Below, piece by piece: positions 9,230-18,043 of a stretch of DNA of 50,960 nt. The stretch covers positions 1 through 50,960 of the forward strand of contig NZ_NETH01000013.1 of NCBI RefSeq assembly GCF_003337175.1, given 5' to 3'. Source of the DNA: Streptococcus gallolyticus (GTDB lineage: Bacteria > Bacillota > Bacilli > Lactobacillales > Streptococcaceae). A program made the position numbers and the translations under genes. Every line of letters starts with the position of its first letter. Positions within the stretch are counted from its first letter, which is position 1. The notes under the pieces are model-generated. The model saw only the letters and a list, made by a program, of their open reading frames with translations. It did no database searches and had not been told where the DNA came from.

Positions 9230-9460
9230 ATGTATAGGCGTATCAGGGATTCGAGAGAAGATCATGATTATACACAAGAATATCTTGCTAACTTTTTATC
9301 TTGCAGTCAGTCGGCCTACTCTAAGTTTGAAGCTGGTAGGCGACAGATCCCCATTGATTTTCTTATAAAACTCTCAACCCTTTATGATGTTAGTACAGAT
9401 TACCTATTAGATCTTACTGAAGATCCCAATCGCATAAAATATAGAAATAGTCCCTCCTAG
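9230..9460 (+). CDS. Small Cro/C1-type (XRE) transcriptional regulator
   Basis: A 76-aa protein that is almost entirely an HTH_3 domain: IRDSREDHDYTQEYLANFL, then SQSAYSKFEAGRRQIP (recognition helix region), then DFLIKLSTLYDVSTDYLL. It has no other domain. TTAGGAG lies nine bases upstream. It stands alone between the scn terminator and the siv regulators, with a palindrome upstream that may be its operator. It could regulate the neighbouring lantibiotic genes or be an unrelated passenger; no target can be read from sequence. Confidence 0.85.
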   Translation: MYRRIRDSREDHDYTQEYLANFLSCSQSAYSKFEAGRRQIPIDFLIKLSTLYDVSTDYLLDLTEDPNRIKYRNSPS

Positions 9461-9499
9461 TTTGTTCATTGACAATTGAATAATTCTAGGTGGGACTTT
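9449..9499. terminator. Hairpin between the XRE gene and sivK
   Basis: AGTCCCTCCTAG (9449-9460) pairs with CTAGGTGGGACT (9486-9497, one mismatch) across a 25-base loop and is followed by TT. It overlaps the stop codon of the XRE gene. Confidence 0.5.
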
Positions 9500-9594
9500 A
9501 TTTGTCGATCAATTTAGTGAGATACGCCGTGATAGGAGCGAAAATTATTAGCTATAAAATAGAGTGGTTCTCTATCTGCCATGGCTACTAATAA

Positions 9595-10962
9595 TTATAC
9601 CTCATGTTCTAGAGGTAAATTAATAATAACCTTAAAGAATTGATTCTCTTTACTTTCCACTTTAAAAGTTCCCTCATGAACTTCAATAATTTGTTTTGAG
9701 ATTTTTAATCCCATACCGTGTCGTCTAATTCCTGAGATGTCAAATTCTTCAATGATTTTATTACTATCATGAATTGATAATAGTTTATCATTCGCTATGC
9801 CGATGCCATCATCCTCAATTGTAATTATTAAAAATTCTTTATCTCTGTGTAGACTAATATTCACATTACAGCCCTCAGGATTATGGAGAATAGAGTTATA
9901 GATAATATTATGAACTACACGTGAAATTAAGTTTTTTTCAATTGAGATTTTACTATTTTGAAGTTCATCATTAAATTCAAATGAAAAATTTATATTTTCC
10001 CAGACTTCTTGATTTATTATTTGTATAATGATCTCCTTGAAGAATGGAATTATTTTGACTGAGTCTAATTTCAGAGTGAACTGGCTATTAGTTAATCTGG
10101 CAAAAATATTTAAGTCATTTACAGTATTTTGAATATAATAACTCTCATTAAGTATGGAACGTAAACGTCTTAATTGATTTTTATCCACTGTATCAGAGCT
10201 AATAAGAGAAGCATTTGAAATAATGACAGAAAGAGGCGTTTTTATATCATGTGCGATACCAGAAATCCAATTTTCTTTAAAAAGTTCACCTCCTTTTAGT
10301 TTTTTGTCAGCAATATTTATAGCTTCCGTTAATTGTTTTAGCTCATCTTGAGTTGAAACAGAACCACTTAGCCCTTCTGGTAATTTTTTAATTGCTAAAA
10401 CTAAAGGAGAAATCTTACGTTGGACTAATCTAGTACTATAGGTATAAATAATTAATAGATACAGACAATTTATTCCAAGTAGAAAAAAAGCTAAAATAAA
10501 TAAGCTGTGAAGATCGGATTTTTCATAATAATCGAAAGGAAATCTAAAAACTCTATCTTTTGAAAATCCAAAAACAAGGATCTTATTATTAACAATTTGT
10601 ACGAATACGGGGTAATCATTTAAATAATAACGTGTAAACTTAGCGACGTCAGCTAGGTTATATTGTGTCGGGACTTCACTTGGCTTTTTATATTCATAGA
10701 TTTCCTCGCCACTATCAGAATCTAAAATCATAATCCATACCTCTTTAGAATTAGCTAATTTTTTCCCAAAGTTAGATAATTTGGCAGAATTAGAACTGAT
10801 ATCAAGTTGTTTGACTAGATTATTCACTGTGTCCATCACATTAGTTTGATTGGCTTGACTAAAAACAAAAAATCCTAGAATAAAAACGTTTATTATGGAC
10901 ATGACTATGATCGAAACAATAAAACGTCTAATAAATTGTGTTATTACACGTAGTTTAAACAT
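9595..10962 (-). CDS. sivK: Lantibiotic sensor histidine kinase LanK
   Basis: A 455-aa sensor kinase with two transmembrane segments (about residues 12-35 and 165-190) flanking an extracytoplasmic domain. It has an HAMP-like linker, an H-box GIAHDIKTPLS with phospho-acceptor H238, an N-box HNIIYNSILHNPEG and ATP-lid motifs EDDGIGI and RRHGMGLKI. The ATG at 10962 is chosen because AGGAG lies seven bases before it. It follows sivR by 10 bases. By analogy with SalK/SivK it would sense secreted lantibiotic as the autoinducer. The gene looks intact, but its cognate regulator is frameshifted. Confidence 0.9.
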   Translation of the reverse strand: MFKLRVITQFIRRFIVSIIVMSIINVFILGFFVFSQANQTNVMDTVNNLVKQLDISSNSAKLSNFGKKLANSKEVWIMILDSDSGEEIYEYKKPSEVPTQYNLADVAKFTRYYLNDYPVFVQIVNNKILVFGFSKDRVFRFPFDYYEKSDLHSLFILAFFLLGINCLYLLIIYTYSTRLVQRKISPLVLAIKKLPEGLSGSVSTQDELKQLTEAINIADKKLKGGELFKENWISGIAHDIKTPLSVIISNASLISSDTVDKNQLRRLRSILNESYYIQNTVNDLNIFARLTNSQFTLKLDSVKIIPFFKEIIIQIINQEVWENINFSFEFNDELQNSKISIEKNLISRVVHNIIYNSILHNPEGCNVNISLHRDKEFLIITIEDDGIGIANDKLLSIHDSNKIIEEFDISGIRRHGMGLKISKQIIEVHEGTFKVESKENQFFKVIINLPLEHEV

Positions 10963-10972
10963 GTACAAACTC

Positions 10973-11670
10973 CTATACCATTAGTTTATAGCCGAGTCCT
11001 TTAACAGTAATTAAGTATTGTGGCTTTGAAGGGTTAAGTTCGATTTTTTCTCTGATATTTCTGATATGGACCATTAAAGACTTTTCATATCCAAAACTAT
11101 CAATGCCCCATACGGTATCACAAATCGCCTCTGTAGATACAATATAGTTTTTATTATCATATAATTTCCGAACGATTTGAATTTCTATTGGGGTTAAAGA
11201 AAGTTTTTCATTATTTTTTTCAACAATGGCATTTCCTAAATTAATAATGCAATTATCTAATTTAATAATGTTACTGTCTTCTTTGTACGACCGACGGAGA
11301 AGAGAAATTATGCGATAAATGAGAATTTTAGGAAGGAAAGGCTTAGTTACGAAATCATCTCCTCCAGATTGTAACCCTTGAATTTCATCTTCAGGTTCAT
11401 TTTTTGCAGTTAGAAAAAGAATTGGAATATCAGAATTTTTTCTTACGTATTTTGATAGTAAATAACCTTTCCCATCTGGAAGCATGACATCTAATATAAT
11501 CAAATCAATAGAATTATTAATAAAAGACTCTATTCCTTCACTGATGCTGTATGCACTATATATTTTTTGAAACCAGAAACTGATAGTATCTCCCTTATTG
11601 AATTGTTTAACGCAATATCATCATCAACAACCAATATTTTTCTAGTTAAAAAAGGCGTTTCTATATCCAT
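10973..11670 (-). pseudogene. sivR: Lantibiotic response regulator LanR, one-base frameshift
   Basis: An OmpR-type regulator that would be about 232 aa. The N-terminus reads ETPFLTRKILVVDDDIALNN in one frame from ATG 11670 (AGGAG seven bases upstream). Near 11569-11572 the frame must shift by one base to continue SISEGIESF into LIILDVMLPDGKG (phospho-acceptor Asp), FVTKPF and the winged-helix domain to 10973. Without the shift translation stops at 11530. GGTTTCAAAAAA would read GGT TTT CAA if one T were restored, so a T-run deletion fits. Either the gene is dead or the base is a sequencing error. It is divergent from sivA and upstream of sivK. Confidence 0.85.
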
Positions 11671-11700
11671 AAGCTCTCCTAGTAAAATAATTTGAATTTT

Positions 11701-11718
11701 CCATATCCATATCCATAT
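11701..11718. repeat. Hexanucleotide repeat (CCATAT)x3 in the sivR leader
   Basis: Three tandem CCATAT units lie between the sivR -10 and its ribosome binding site. Copy number could change by slippage. Confidence 0.7.
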
Positions 11719-11722
11719 TTAT

Positions 11723-11752
11723 AGTATATCAAAAATTTTAAGTAAAAAGTAA
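11723..11752 (-). promoter_or_regulatory. sivRK promoter
   Basis: On the minus strand, TTACTT (11752-11747) and TATACT (11728-11723) are 18 bases apart. The promoter is divergent from sivA. Confidence 0.5.
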
Positions 11753-11763
11753 GTTCACTAAAA

Positions 11764-11820
11764 TCTTTAGGATTTCTTAAGGTGAATTTTAATATTTCTT
11801 TATCTTGTACTTATAAAATG
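11764..11820 (+). promoter_or_regulatory. sivA promoter/operator
   Basis: TCTT motifs at 11764, 11775 and 11797 precede TATCTTGTACTTATAAAATG, whose AAAAT (-10 region) and downstream TGTAACA align with the scnA promoter. It is probably the target of SivR. Confidence 0.5.
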
Positions 11821-11877
11821 TAACTGTAACAAGATAAAGATGCTTGATATTGATTTACTTTACGAGGAGAAATAGCT

Positions 11878-12048
11878 ATGAAATCAACAAATAATCAAAG
11901 TATCGCAGAAATCGCAGCAGTAAATGCACTACAAGAAGTAAGTATGGAGGAACTCGACCAAATTATTGGTGCTGGAAACGGAGTAGTGCTTACTCTTACT
12001 CACGAATGTAACTTAGCAACTTGGACTAAAAAACTAAAATGTTGTTAA
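11878..12048 (+). CDS. sivA: Lantibiotic precursor, salivaricin 9 type
   Basis: A 56-aa precursor whose leader (about residues 1-32) ends EVSMEELDQIIGA, followed by a 24-residue core starting GNGVVLTLTHEC and ending KKLKCC. The core matches my memory of salivaricin 9. The hand-computed monoisotopic mass after four dehydrations is about 2,559 Da, consistent with the reported 2,560 Da. The TLTHEC ring is the lipid II-binding motif of the group. The start has GAGGAG ten bases upstream. The leader end is nearly identical to that of ScnA, so the two enzyme sets may accept each other's substrates. A strong hairpin separates it from sivM. Confidence 0.95.
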   Translation: MKSTNNQSIAEIAAVNALQEVSMEELDQIIGAGNGVVLTLTHECNLATWTKKLKCC

Positions 12049-12133
12049 TCATTAAATAGAAATTTTTTACTTAAGTATTCAAGTATTTTTATCTGCTACA
12101 TATTAAGTTGCGTTAATTAACTTAATAGACTTT

Positions 12134-12170
12134 AAAGTTTGAGATAAAGATATCTCAAACTTTTGTTTTT
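12134..12170 (+). terminator. Strong hairpin terminator between sivA and sivM
   Basis: AAAGTTTGAGATA (12134-12146), loop AAGA, TATCTCAAACTTT (12151-12163), then TGTTTTTT: a perfect 13-bp stem. Partial read-through would give much more sivA than sivMTFEG transcript, the usual pattern for lantibiotic operons. Confidence 0.85.
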
Positions 12171-12213
12171 TGGCGATAAGATTGATATTATACAAGGAAT
12201 GGATATTAGATTT

Positions 12214-14997
12214 ATGAGACAGAACCAACTATATGAACAATTTGATAAGTTTCCTCTACTTATAATTGAACAGAAATTTAATTATAAATCATTGGAAAAT
12301 TTAAATAATAAAAAAGTGTTAGAAAAAATTATATTGGATTACTACAGACCGACATTGATTTACTTAATTAACGAAAAAAGAGTAAATGGCGAACTAAAAG
12401 GTGACACTCCTGAGGAGCGCTATGATTATTTTAATCAAGAACTATGTGGCAATGGTGAAATTTTTAAAGAAATTGAAGTAAGATTTCCAGAAATTAATGA
12501 TAGGATCGAAATGAGAGTGAAAAAATACTTAGACTTGCACAAGCTAGTGAAATCTGTTTTTGTAAAAGATTTTCATTTTTTGTGTGATAATAATTTTTTA
12601 GATTCTGATGAATTTACACCTGATTTGGATAATCTTGAAATTGAAGTTACTGGTGATATACACGACGGAATGGGAGTATGTATTATTACCTATAATAATC
12701 AAAAGATAATATATAAAAGGAAAAGTTCTATGCCAAGTAGATTCCTCCATAAGATAGATTTAATGGTAAGTAGATTCTTTAACAAAGAGATTCGTTTTAT
12801 TCCCAACATTTTAGATAGAGATGGATATTTTTGGGAACAATATATAAATAATCAAAAATTAAATAATGCTAATGAAGCCAAGGAATATTATACGAATATG
12901 GGTTTCCTATTATTTTATGCGTATATTTTTAATATTTCAGATTTACATTTTGAAAATATTATTTCTTCTGGGGCATCACCAATTTTAGTTGATGTAGAAA
13001 CTCTATTTAGTACATCACCATTTGAAATAATAGCAGATAACTTAGCGACAAAAGAGATTACTCAAAGAAGTCGCTCCTCGGTACTTTCGTCTGGTTTACT
13101 TCCTATCTCTGAAGCAGAAAAAATATTTGGAGGAGACTTAAGCGGAATTCTTGGAGGAACATTAGTTAATGAATTTAAAACAGTTATTAATAACAACAGA
13201 GATGACATCAGAATTGAAAAAGTTGTGCAGGCTACACACCATCAATCACATCTACCGTTCTTTGAACATCTAGGACAGAAAGAGTATTTAGTAGCTACGA
13301 ATTATGTAAATGATATAATAGAAGGTTTCAAGTTGATGAGTAATTTCTTTCTAAACCATAAGGAAGAAATTTTGGAAGTATATCAGCAATATTCAAATTT
13401 AAGGACACGGATATTGTTTAGAAATACTCATGAATATGACTTGGTTAGTCAATTACTTATTTCTCCAGTATATTCCCAAAAACAAGATTTACTTTTTGAA
13501 AAAATGTCAGAGAAGCTTAGTCACTATGATAGTAGTAAATTGTGTGAATCAGAAGTTAGACAATTACTCAGTATGGATATACCATCTTTCTATATTGAAG
13601 CTAATTCTACAATAGTTACCGATGGACATTCGGACGTTTGGAAAATAAGGAAAACTCCCTTGTATTCTGTTACAGAGAAGCTTAACAAACTAACTGAAGA
13701 TAAGGTATCTGAACAAGTTGAATTAATAAGATTCTCACTTCAAGCTGATAGTGATTCTGAGAGTACAGAAATGCAAGAACTGTATAGAAAATATGATGAT
13801 TTTAGAAATGAAGAGAATATATTTATTGCTGCTTTGAATAATCTTGTAGATGAGATACTTACTAAAATGTACCTAGATCCAGATGATGAAAGTATTAATT
13901 GGATGACTTTAAAAGTTAATGATCATAACAATTTTGAATTGGTTCCAATGGATAATTCAATCTATGATGGTATCTCGGGGATAGCATTAAGTTTGATAGA
14001 ATGTTATTCTTTGTTAGATGAAAATAGAAAAAGAAAAGTTTATAGATGTTTGTGCTATTTGTTTAAGACACTTGTAAATGTGTATTCTAATGTTTTAGAT
14101 ATGACATACTATGTTGGAAAATTAGGGATACTATCAACCTTAGTACGAATATCTCAAATTACAAAACAAGAAATTCCACAAAAAATATTAAATAATAAAG
14201 TTACTTTGATTAAACAAGCTTTGAGCAATACTCCAGCGGATTTTTTAACTGGATTTTCGAGTTCAATATTGGCTTGCGAAGATGACGAATACTCAGAAGA
14301 ATTTCTTCAAGCTATGATAAAACGCTTCAAAGAACTTAAACAAGATGGCAGTAACAATAACTACATTTATTGGGGAAAAGAAGAAAGTAATAATGTTAGC
14401 TTAGCACATGGAAATGCAGGTATTGAAATATCATTATTATATTTAGCAGGAAAACTCAACAGTATAGATGCTAAGAAAATGTATGAGGACGCTAAAAAAT
14501 TTGATGATAAGCAAAAGTTAGACCAAGGATGGGTGGATAAGAGGTTTTCAGGTTCAAATACTCAATGGTGTCATGGGGCAACAGGAGTGTTAATATCTAG
14601 GTTAGCTCAGTTAAAGTTAAATCAGGAATTTAACATTTTAAGTATACAAGAAGAATCCTTACTTGTAGATGATATTCAGCACGCCATAAGGCAAATTCTC
14701 TCAATAGGATTTGATATGAATAATTTTACTTTATGTCACGGAGTCAGTGGAAACCTTTTAGCATTAACTTATTATAATAATTTGTATGGGGGTGAAAATA
14801 GCTCGGAATTAGAAGAAATCATTAATTCTGAGTATAGAAAAATGCTTTCATTTGGAACTAAGCATGGTTGGATGTGCAGTTTTAATACTAATTTCGATTC
14901 ATATGGTTTAATGACGGGACTTGCAGGAATAGTTTACTCAGTAGCAAAATATTTAAAAAGTGATTCTTCACTTGAAATTTTAACTCCGGTCTTTTAA
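12214..14997 (+). CDS. sivM: Class II lanthipeptide synthetase LanM
   Basis: A 927-aa paralogue of ScnM, collinear along its length (QNQLYEQFDKFP against QEQLYSQFNKFP). It has the dehydratase signatures VTGDIHDGMGVC, DLHFENII and VDVETLFS, then the LanC-like cyclase domain with zinc ligands C786 (WCHGATG), C841 and H842 (CHGVSGN). I start at ATG 12214 because it aligns with ScnM. The frame extends upstream to a TTG inside the terminator stem and to an ATG at 12199, and the weak AAGGA is rather far away. It modifies SivA. sivT follows after 16 bases. Confidence 0.93.
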   Translation: MRQNQLYEQFDKFPLLIIEQKFNYKSLENLNNKKVLEKIILDYYRPTLIYLINEKRVNGELKGDTPEERYDYFNQELCGNGEIFKEIEVRFPEINDRIEMRVKKYLDLHKLVKSVFVKDFHFLCDNNFLDSDEFTPDLDNLEIEVTGDIHDGMGVCIITYNNQKIIYKRKSSMPSRFLHKIDLMVSRFFNKEIRFIPNILDRDGYFWEQYINNQKLNNANEAKEYYTNMGFLLFYAYIFNISDLHFENIISSGASPILVDVETLFSTSPFEIIADNLATKEITQRSRSSVLSSGLLPISEAEKIFGGDLSGILGGTLVNEFKTVINNNRDDIRIEKVVQATHHQSHLPFFEHLGQKEYLVATNYVNDIIEGFKLMSNFFLNHKEEILEVYQQYSNLRTRILFRNTHEYDLVSQLLISPVYSQKQDLLFEKMSEKLSHYDSSKLCESEVRQLLSMDIPSFYIEANSTIVTDGHSDVWKIRKTPLYSVTEKLNKLTEDKVSEQVELIRFSLQADSDSESTEMQELYRKYDDFRNEENIFIAALNNLVDEILTKMYLDPDDESINWMTLKVNDHNNFELVPMDNSIYDGISGIALSLIECYSLLDENRKRKVYRCLCYLFKTLVNVYSNVLDMTYYVGKLGILSTLVRISQITKQEIPQKILNNKVTLIKQALSNTPADFLTGFSSSILACEDDEYSEEFLQAMIKRFKELKQDGSNNNYIYWGKEESNNVSLAHGNAGIEISLLYLAGKLNSIDAKKMYEDAKKFDDKQKLDQGWVDKRFSGSNTQWCHGATGVLISRLAQLKLNQEFNILSIQEESLLVDDIQHAIRQILSIGFDMNNFTLCHGVSGNLLALTYYNNLYGGENSSELEEIINSEYRKMLSFGTKHGWMCSFNTNFDSYGLMTGLAGIVYSVAKYLKSDSSLEILTPVF

Positions 14998-15013
14998 TAA
15001 ATGAGGAAGAATA

Positions 15014-17092
15014 ATGAAAGTAATTCTACAAAATAATGAAGAGGACTGTTTACTAGCCTGTTATACAATGCTATTGAATGATTTAGGATACAAAGTACCT
15101 TTATATGAGGTTTATCAAAGAGATTCACTTCCAGCTGATGGTTTGAGTGTTTCCTATTTACGAACTCTAAATAAAAAATTTAATGTGGATATTAAGGCGT
15201 ATAAAGCTAACTTTGACGAAGTTGTAAGTCTGATACGTGCTAGAGGCAATAACAGGATGATTGTTCATTGGAATAATGATCATTTTGTCATCCTAGAAAA
15301 AATAACCAAAAATTATATAAAAATTGTGGATCCCGCAATAGGAAGAATTAAATTTAGTAAGGAGGAATTTTTAGAGCACTATTCTGGAACGATTATTACC
15401 GTATTCCCAACTGTTGATTTTCATCGTCAAAAAGTGAAGACGCTATTTTTAAAATATTTTAAAAACACACTTGATATAAGAACAAGTTTCTCTTTTTTGA
15501 TTTCGTTACTTTTGATTGAAATTAGTGTTTTACTATTTTCGATTGTGATAAGAAATATGATGGTTGGAGATTTAAAATTTATATCAAGCCTTCTCTTATT
15601 GTTTACTATTATGTTACTACAAGTTGTTGGATATTATATTAAGAATTTTGCGCTAGAAAAATATAATAGTAATTTTGATAAATCTTATACAACTATCTTA
15701 CTTAAGAGATTACTAAATAAACCATTATTATATTTTAGAAATCATACCAATGGAAGTATTTCTGAAAAAATCAGTTTTAGAACGACATTGAGAGATAGTG
15801 TAGCATCAAAATTAATCCCTTCAATAGTAAGTCTAGTTTCATCATTTGTAATTTTTATATATTTGGCCATAATATCTTTTAGACTAACTATTATTTTGGT
15901 TTCTATGATTGTAGTATATTCTTTAATATCATCTGTTTTATATCATAAACAGAACGAATATAATCAATCCTACCTACAATACTTAATTGATTTTAACTCA
16001 GATTTTCAATCTGATTTAGAAGATATAGATTACATTAAAGTAATGAGAAATGAGAGAGGAACGGAAGAGAGATGGATAAAAAATAATGATCGTTTGACAA
16101 GCAAATATTCCCAAATTTTAAAAGTTGAAAATTTTGTTCAACTTTTTGGAAGTATATTTAGCTATTTTAGTTTATCAGTTATTATTTTAGCAGTGATTTA
16201 TTATAATAAATTTTTTAATGTTTCAATAGCAGATTTAGTATTATATCAAACAAGTATATCATTATTGATCTCATCTATTGAACAGGTGAAAACTTCAATT
16301 TTTGAAATAGCACGATTAGCTGTATATGCCGAAAAGCAGGGGGATATACTAAAAGAAAATTCACCAATAAATGTTAATTTTGACTTAGATTCAAACTATA
16401 TAATTCAGACTGAAGATTTAAACTTCGGTTACGGAAATGAATCGCTATATAAACCAGTTAATTTAAAAATTAGCCAAGGCGAAAAGATAGCTATTGTAGG
16501 TAAATCAGGTAGTGGTAAATCTACGCTACTATTATTATTAACTGGCATGCTAAGATATTCTGGTAAGATCACATATAACAATGAACATCTAGAAAACTAT
16601 ATGGGAGTTGTCTTGCAAAATATGACATTGAAAAAGGGAAGTGTATTAGAAAACTTTGAATATGACTCTCCTGATTTAACTAAGCTATCCAGAATACTTG
16701 TTGATACCACAGCAGATGAGGTCATTGCTAAACTTCCAAATAGATTACAATCGAAATTGTTAAAACAGGGAAAGAATCTTTCAGGAGGACAAATCCAGAA
16801 ATTACTAATTGCCAAATCACTATTGAAAGGTGAAAAAATTATTTTTTGGGATGAAGCTTTTAGTAATTTGGACGAAGTGAGTAAAGATAAGATTTATGAA
16901 AATGTTTTATTGGGAGATTTCTATAAGGAGCAAACAATGTTAATTGTAAGTCATCACTTGGATATTGTGAACTATGTTGGTAGTGTTATCTTTATAAATG
17001 ATGAAACAGGTGAGGTCATCAAATCAACTCACGAGGATTTAAAAAAGAATAACTTGGACTACAAGAAATTTATTTGTAATAAAAGTGTCTAG
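15014..17092 (+). CDS. sivT: Peptidase-containing lantibiotic ABC exporter LanT
   Basis: A 692-aa protein collinear with ScnT. It has a C39 peptidase with C12, H90 and D106, about six membrane segments, and an ATPase domain with GKSGSGKST, NLSGGQIQKLL and IIFWDEAFSNLD. It removes the SivA leader after the GA site and exports the mature peptide. GAGGAAG lies before the start, 16 bases after sivM. Unlike scnT it is followed by sivF after only about 50 bases with no repeat-type operator, so sivMTFEG is probably one transcript. Confidence 0.94.
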   Translation: MKVILQNNEEDCLLACYTMLLNDLGYKVPLYEVYQRDSLPADGLSVSYLRTLNKKFNVDIKAYKANFDEVVSLIRARGNNRMIVHWNNDHFVILEKITKNYIKIVDPAIGRIKFSKEEFLEHYSGTIITVFPTVDFHRQKVKTLFLKYFKNTLDIRTSFSFLISLLLIEISVLLFSIVIRNMMVGDLKFISSLLLLFTIMLLQVVGYYIKNFALEKYNSNFDKSYTTILLKRLLNKPLLYFRNHTNGSISEKISFRTTLRDSVASKLIPSIVSLVSSFVIFIYLAIISFRLTIILVSMIVVYSLISSVLYHKQNEYNQSYLQYLIDFNSDFQSDLEDIDYIKVMRNERGTEERWIKNNDRLTSKYSQILKVENFVQLFGSIFSYFSLSVIILAVIYYNKFFNVSIADLVLYQTSISLLISSIEQVKTSIFEIARLAVYAEKQGDILKENSPINVNFDLDSNYIIQTEDLNFGYGNESLYKPVNLKISQGEKIAIVGKSGSGKSTLLLLLTGMLRYSGKITYNNEHLENYMGVVLQNMTLKKGSVLENFEYDSPDLTKLSRILVDTTADEVIAKLPNRLQSKLLKQGKNLSGGQIQKLLIAKSLLKGEKIIFWDEAFSNLDEVSKDKIYENVLLGDFYKEQTMLIVSHHLDIVNYVGSVIFINDETGEVIKSTHEDLKKNNLDYKKFICNKSV

Positions 17093-17145
17093 TACTTTAG
17101 TGTTGGCATTAACAAAAATTTAAAACGAAAGGTATGGATTATACA

Positions 17146-18042
17146 ATGACAGAAGTAATAAAACTAAAGAAATTGAAGAAAAGTTTTAAAGGAGTAGCAT
17201 CAGTCGATTTAGAAAGACTTACAGTTAGAAAAGGGGAAATTTATGGTTTCCTTGGTCCTAATGGTGCAGGAAAAACTACGACAATGAAGATGATTCTATC
17301 ATTAATTGAACCTACTTCTGGTTCAATTGAAGTAATGAACGCTCCCATTAACAAATCAAACGATTACCTAAAATATATAGGATCAATGATTGAAGAACCT
17401 TCATACTATCCAAATTTAACAGGTTATGAAAATCTATTAGTTTTTCAAAAAATGTTAGGTTTTAAAGAAGAAAATATTTTAAAAACACTTGAACTTGTGG
17501 GGTTATCAGAAGAAAAAAATAGAAAAAAATTAGTAAAAGCCTACTCTTTGGGTATGAAACAGCGTTTAGCCCTAGCATTTGCTTTAGTAAAAGAACCTCA
17601 GATATTATTATTGGATGAACCGACAAATGGATTAGATCCGTCCGGTATTCATGAGATACGTAAGTTGATTATTCGTTTGGCTAAAGAGGAAGGACTAACA
17701 ATTTTTATCTCTAGCCATATTTTATCCGAAATTGAGCAGATTGCTGATAGAGTTGGAATTATAAACCATGGGAGATTAGTATATGAGGGAGAAATTGAAA
17801 AAATAAATGCAAATAATTGGGTAGAAATTGAAGGAAAATTTGACATTGAAAAATTAAAACCTCTTTTTGGTAATAGAAAAGTAGAATATACCGCAAAACT
17901 TATTAAAATCTGGAATACTGATAACGAGCAAATCGCTAGTATAGTCCGTTCCTTGGTTGAACTAGACTTTCCAATTTTTCGTGTAGAACATAGAAAAGAA
18001 AATCTCGAAGATATATTTTTAGAATTAACTAAGGAGTTATAA
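17146..18042 (+). CDS. sivF: Lantibiotic immunity ABC transporter, ATPase
   Basis: A 298-aa ATPase very similar to ScnF: GPNGAGKTT, E-loop SMIEEPSYYPNLTGYENLL, YSLGMKQRLALAFALV and LLLDEPTNGLDP. I prefer ATG 17146 (MTEVIKLKKLKK, aligning with ScnF MNNIIELKNLKK). The earlier in-frame ATG at 17134 is only one base from the AAAGG ribosome site. It powers the SivE/SivG self-protection exporter. sivE starts one base after the stop. Confidence 0.92.
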   Translation: MTEVIKLKKLKKSFKGVASVDLERLTVRKGEIYGFLGPNGAGKTTTMKMILSLIEPTSGSIEVMNAPINKSNDYLKYIGSMIEEPSYYPNLTGYENLLVFQKMLGFKEENILKTLELVGLSEEKNRKKLVKAYSLGMKQRLALAFALVKEPQILLLDEPTNGLDPSGIHEIRKLIIRLAKEEGLTIFISSHILSEIEQIADRVGIINHGRLVYEGEIEKINANNWVEIEGKFDIEKLKPLFGNRKVEYTAKLIKIWNTDNEQIASIVRSLVELDFPIFRVEHRKENLEDIFLELTKEL

Positions 18043-18043
18043 A

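Noticed and set aside
12163..12213. Upstream TTG/ATG starts for sivM
   Set aside because: The TTG lies in the terminator stem, and the extra residues do not align with ScnM; ATG 12214 aligns.
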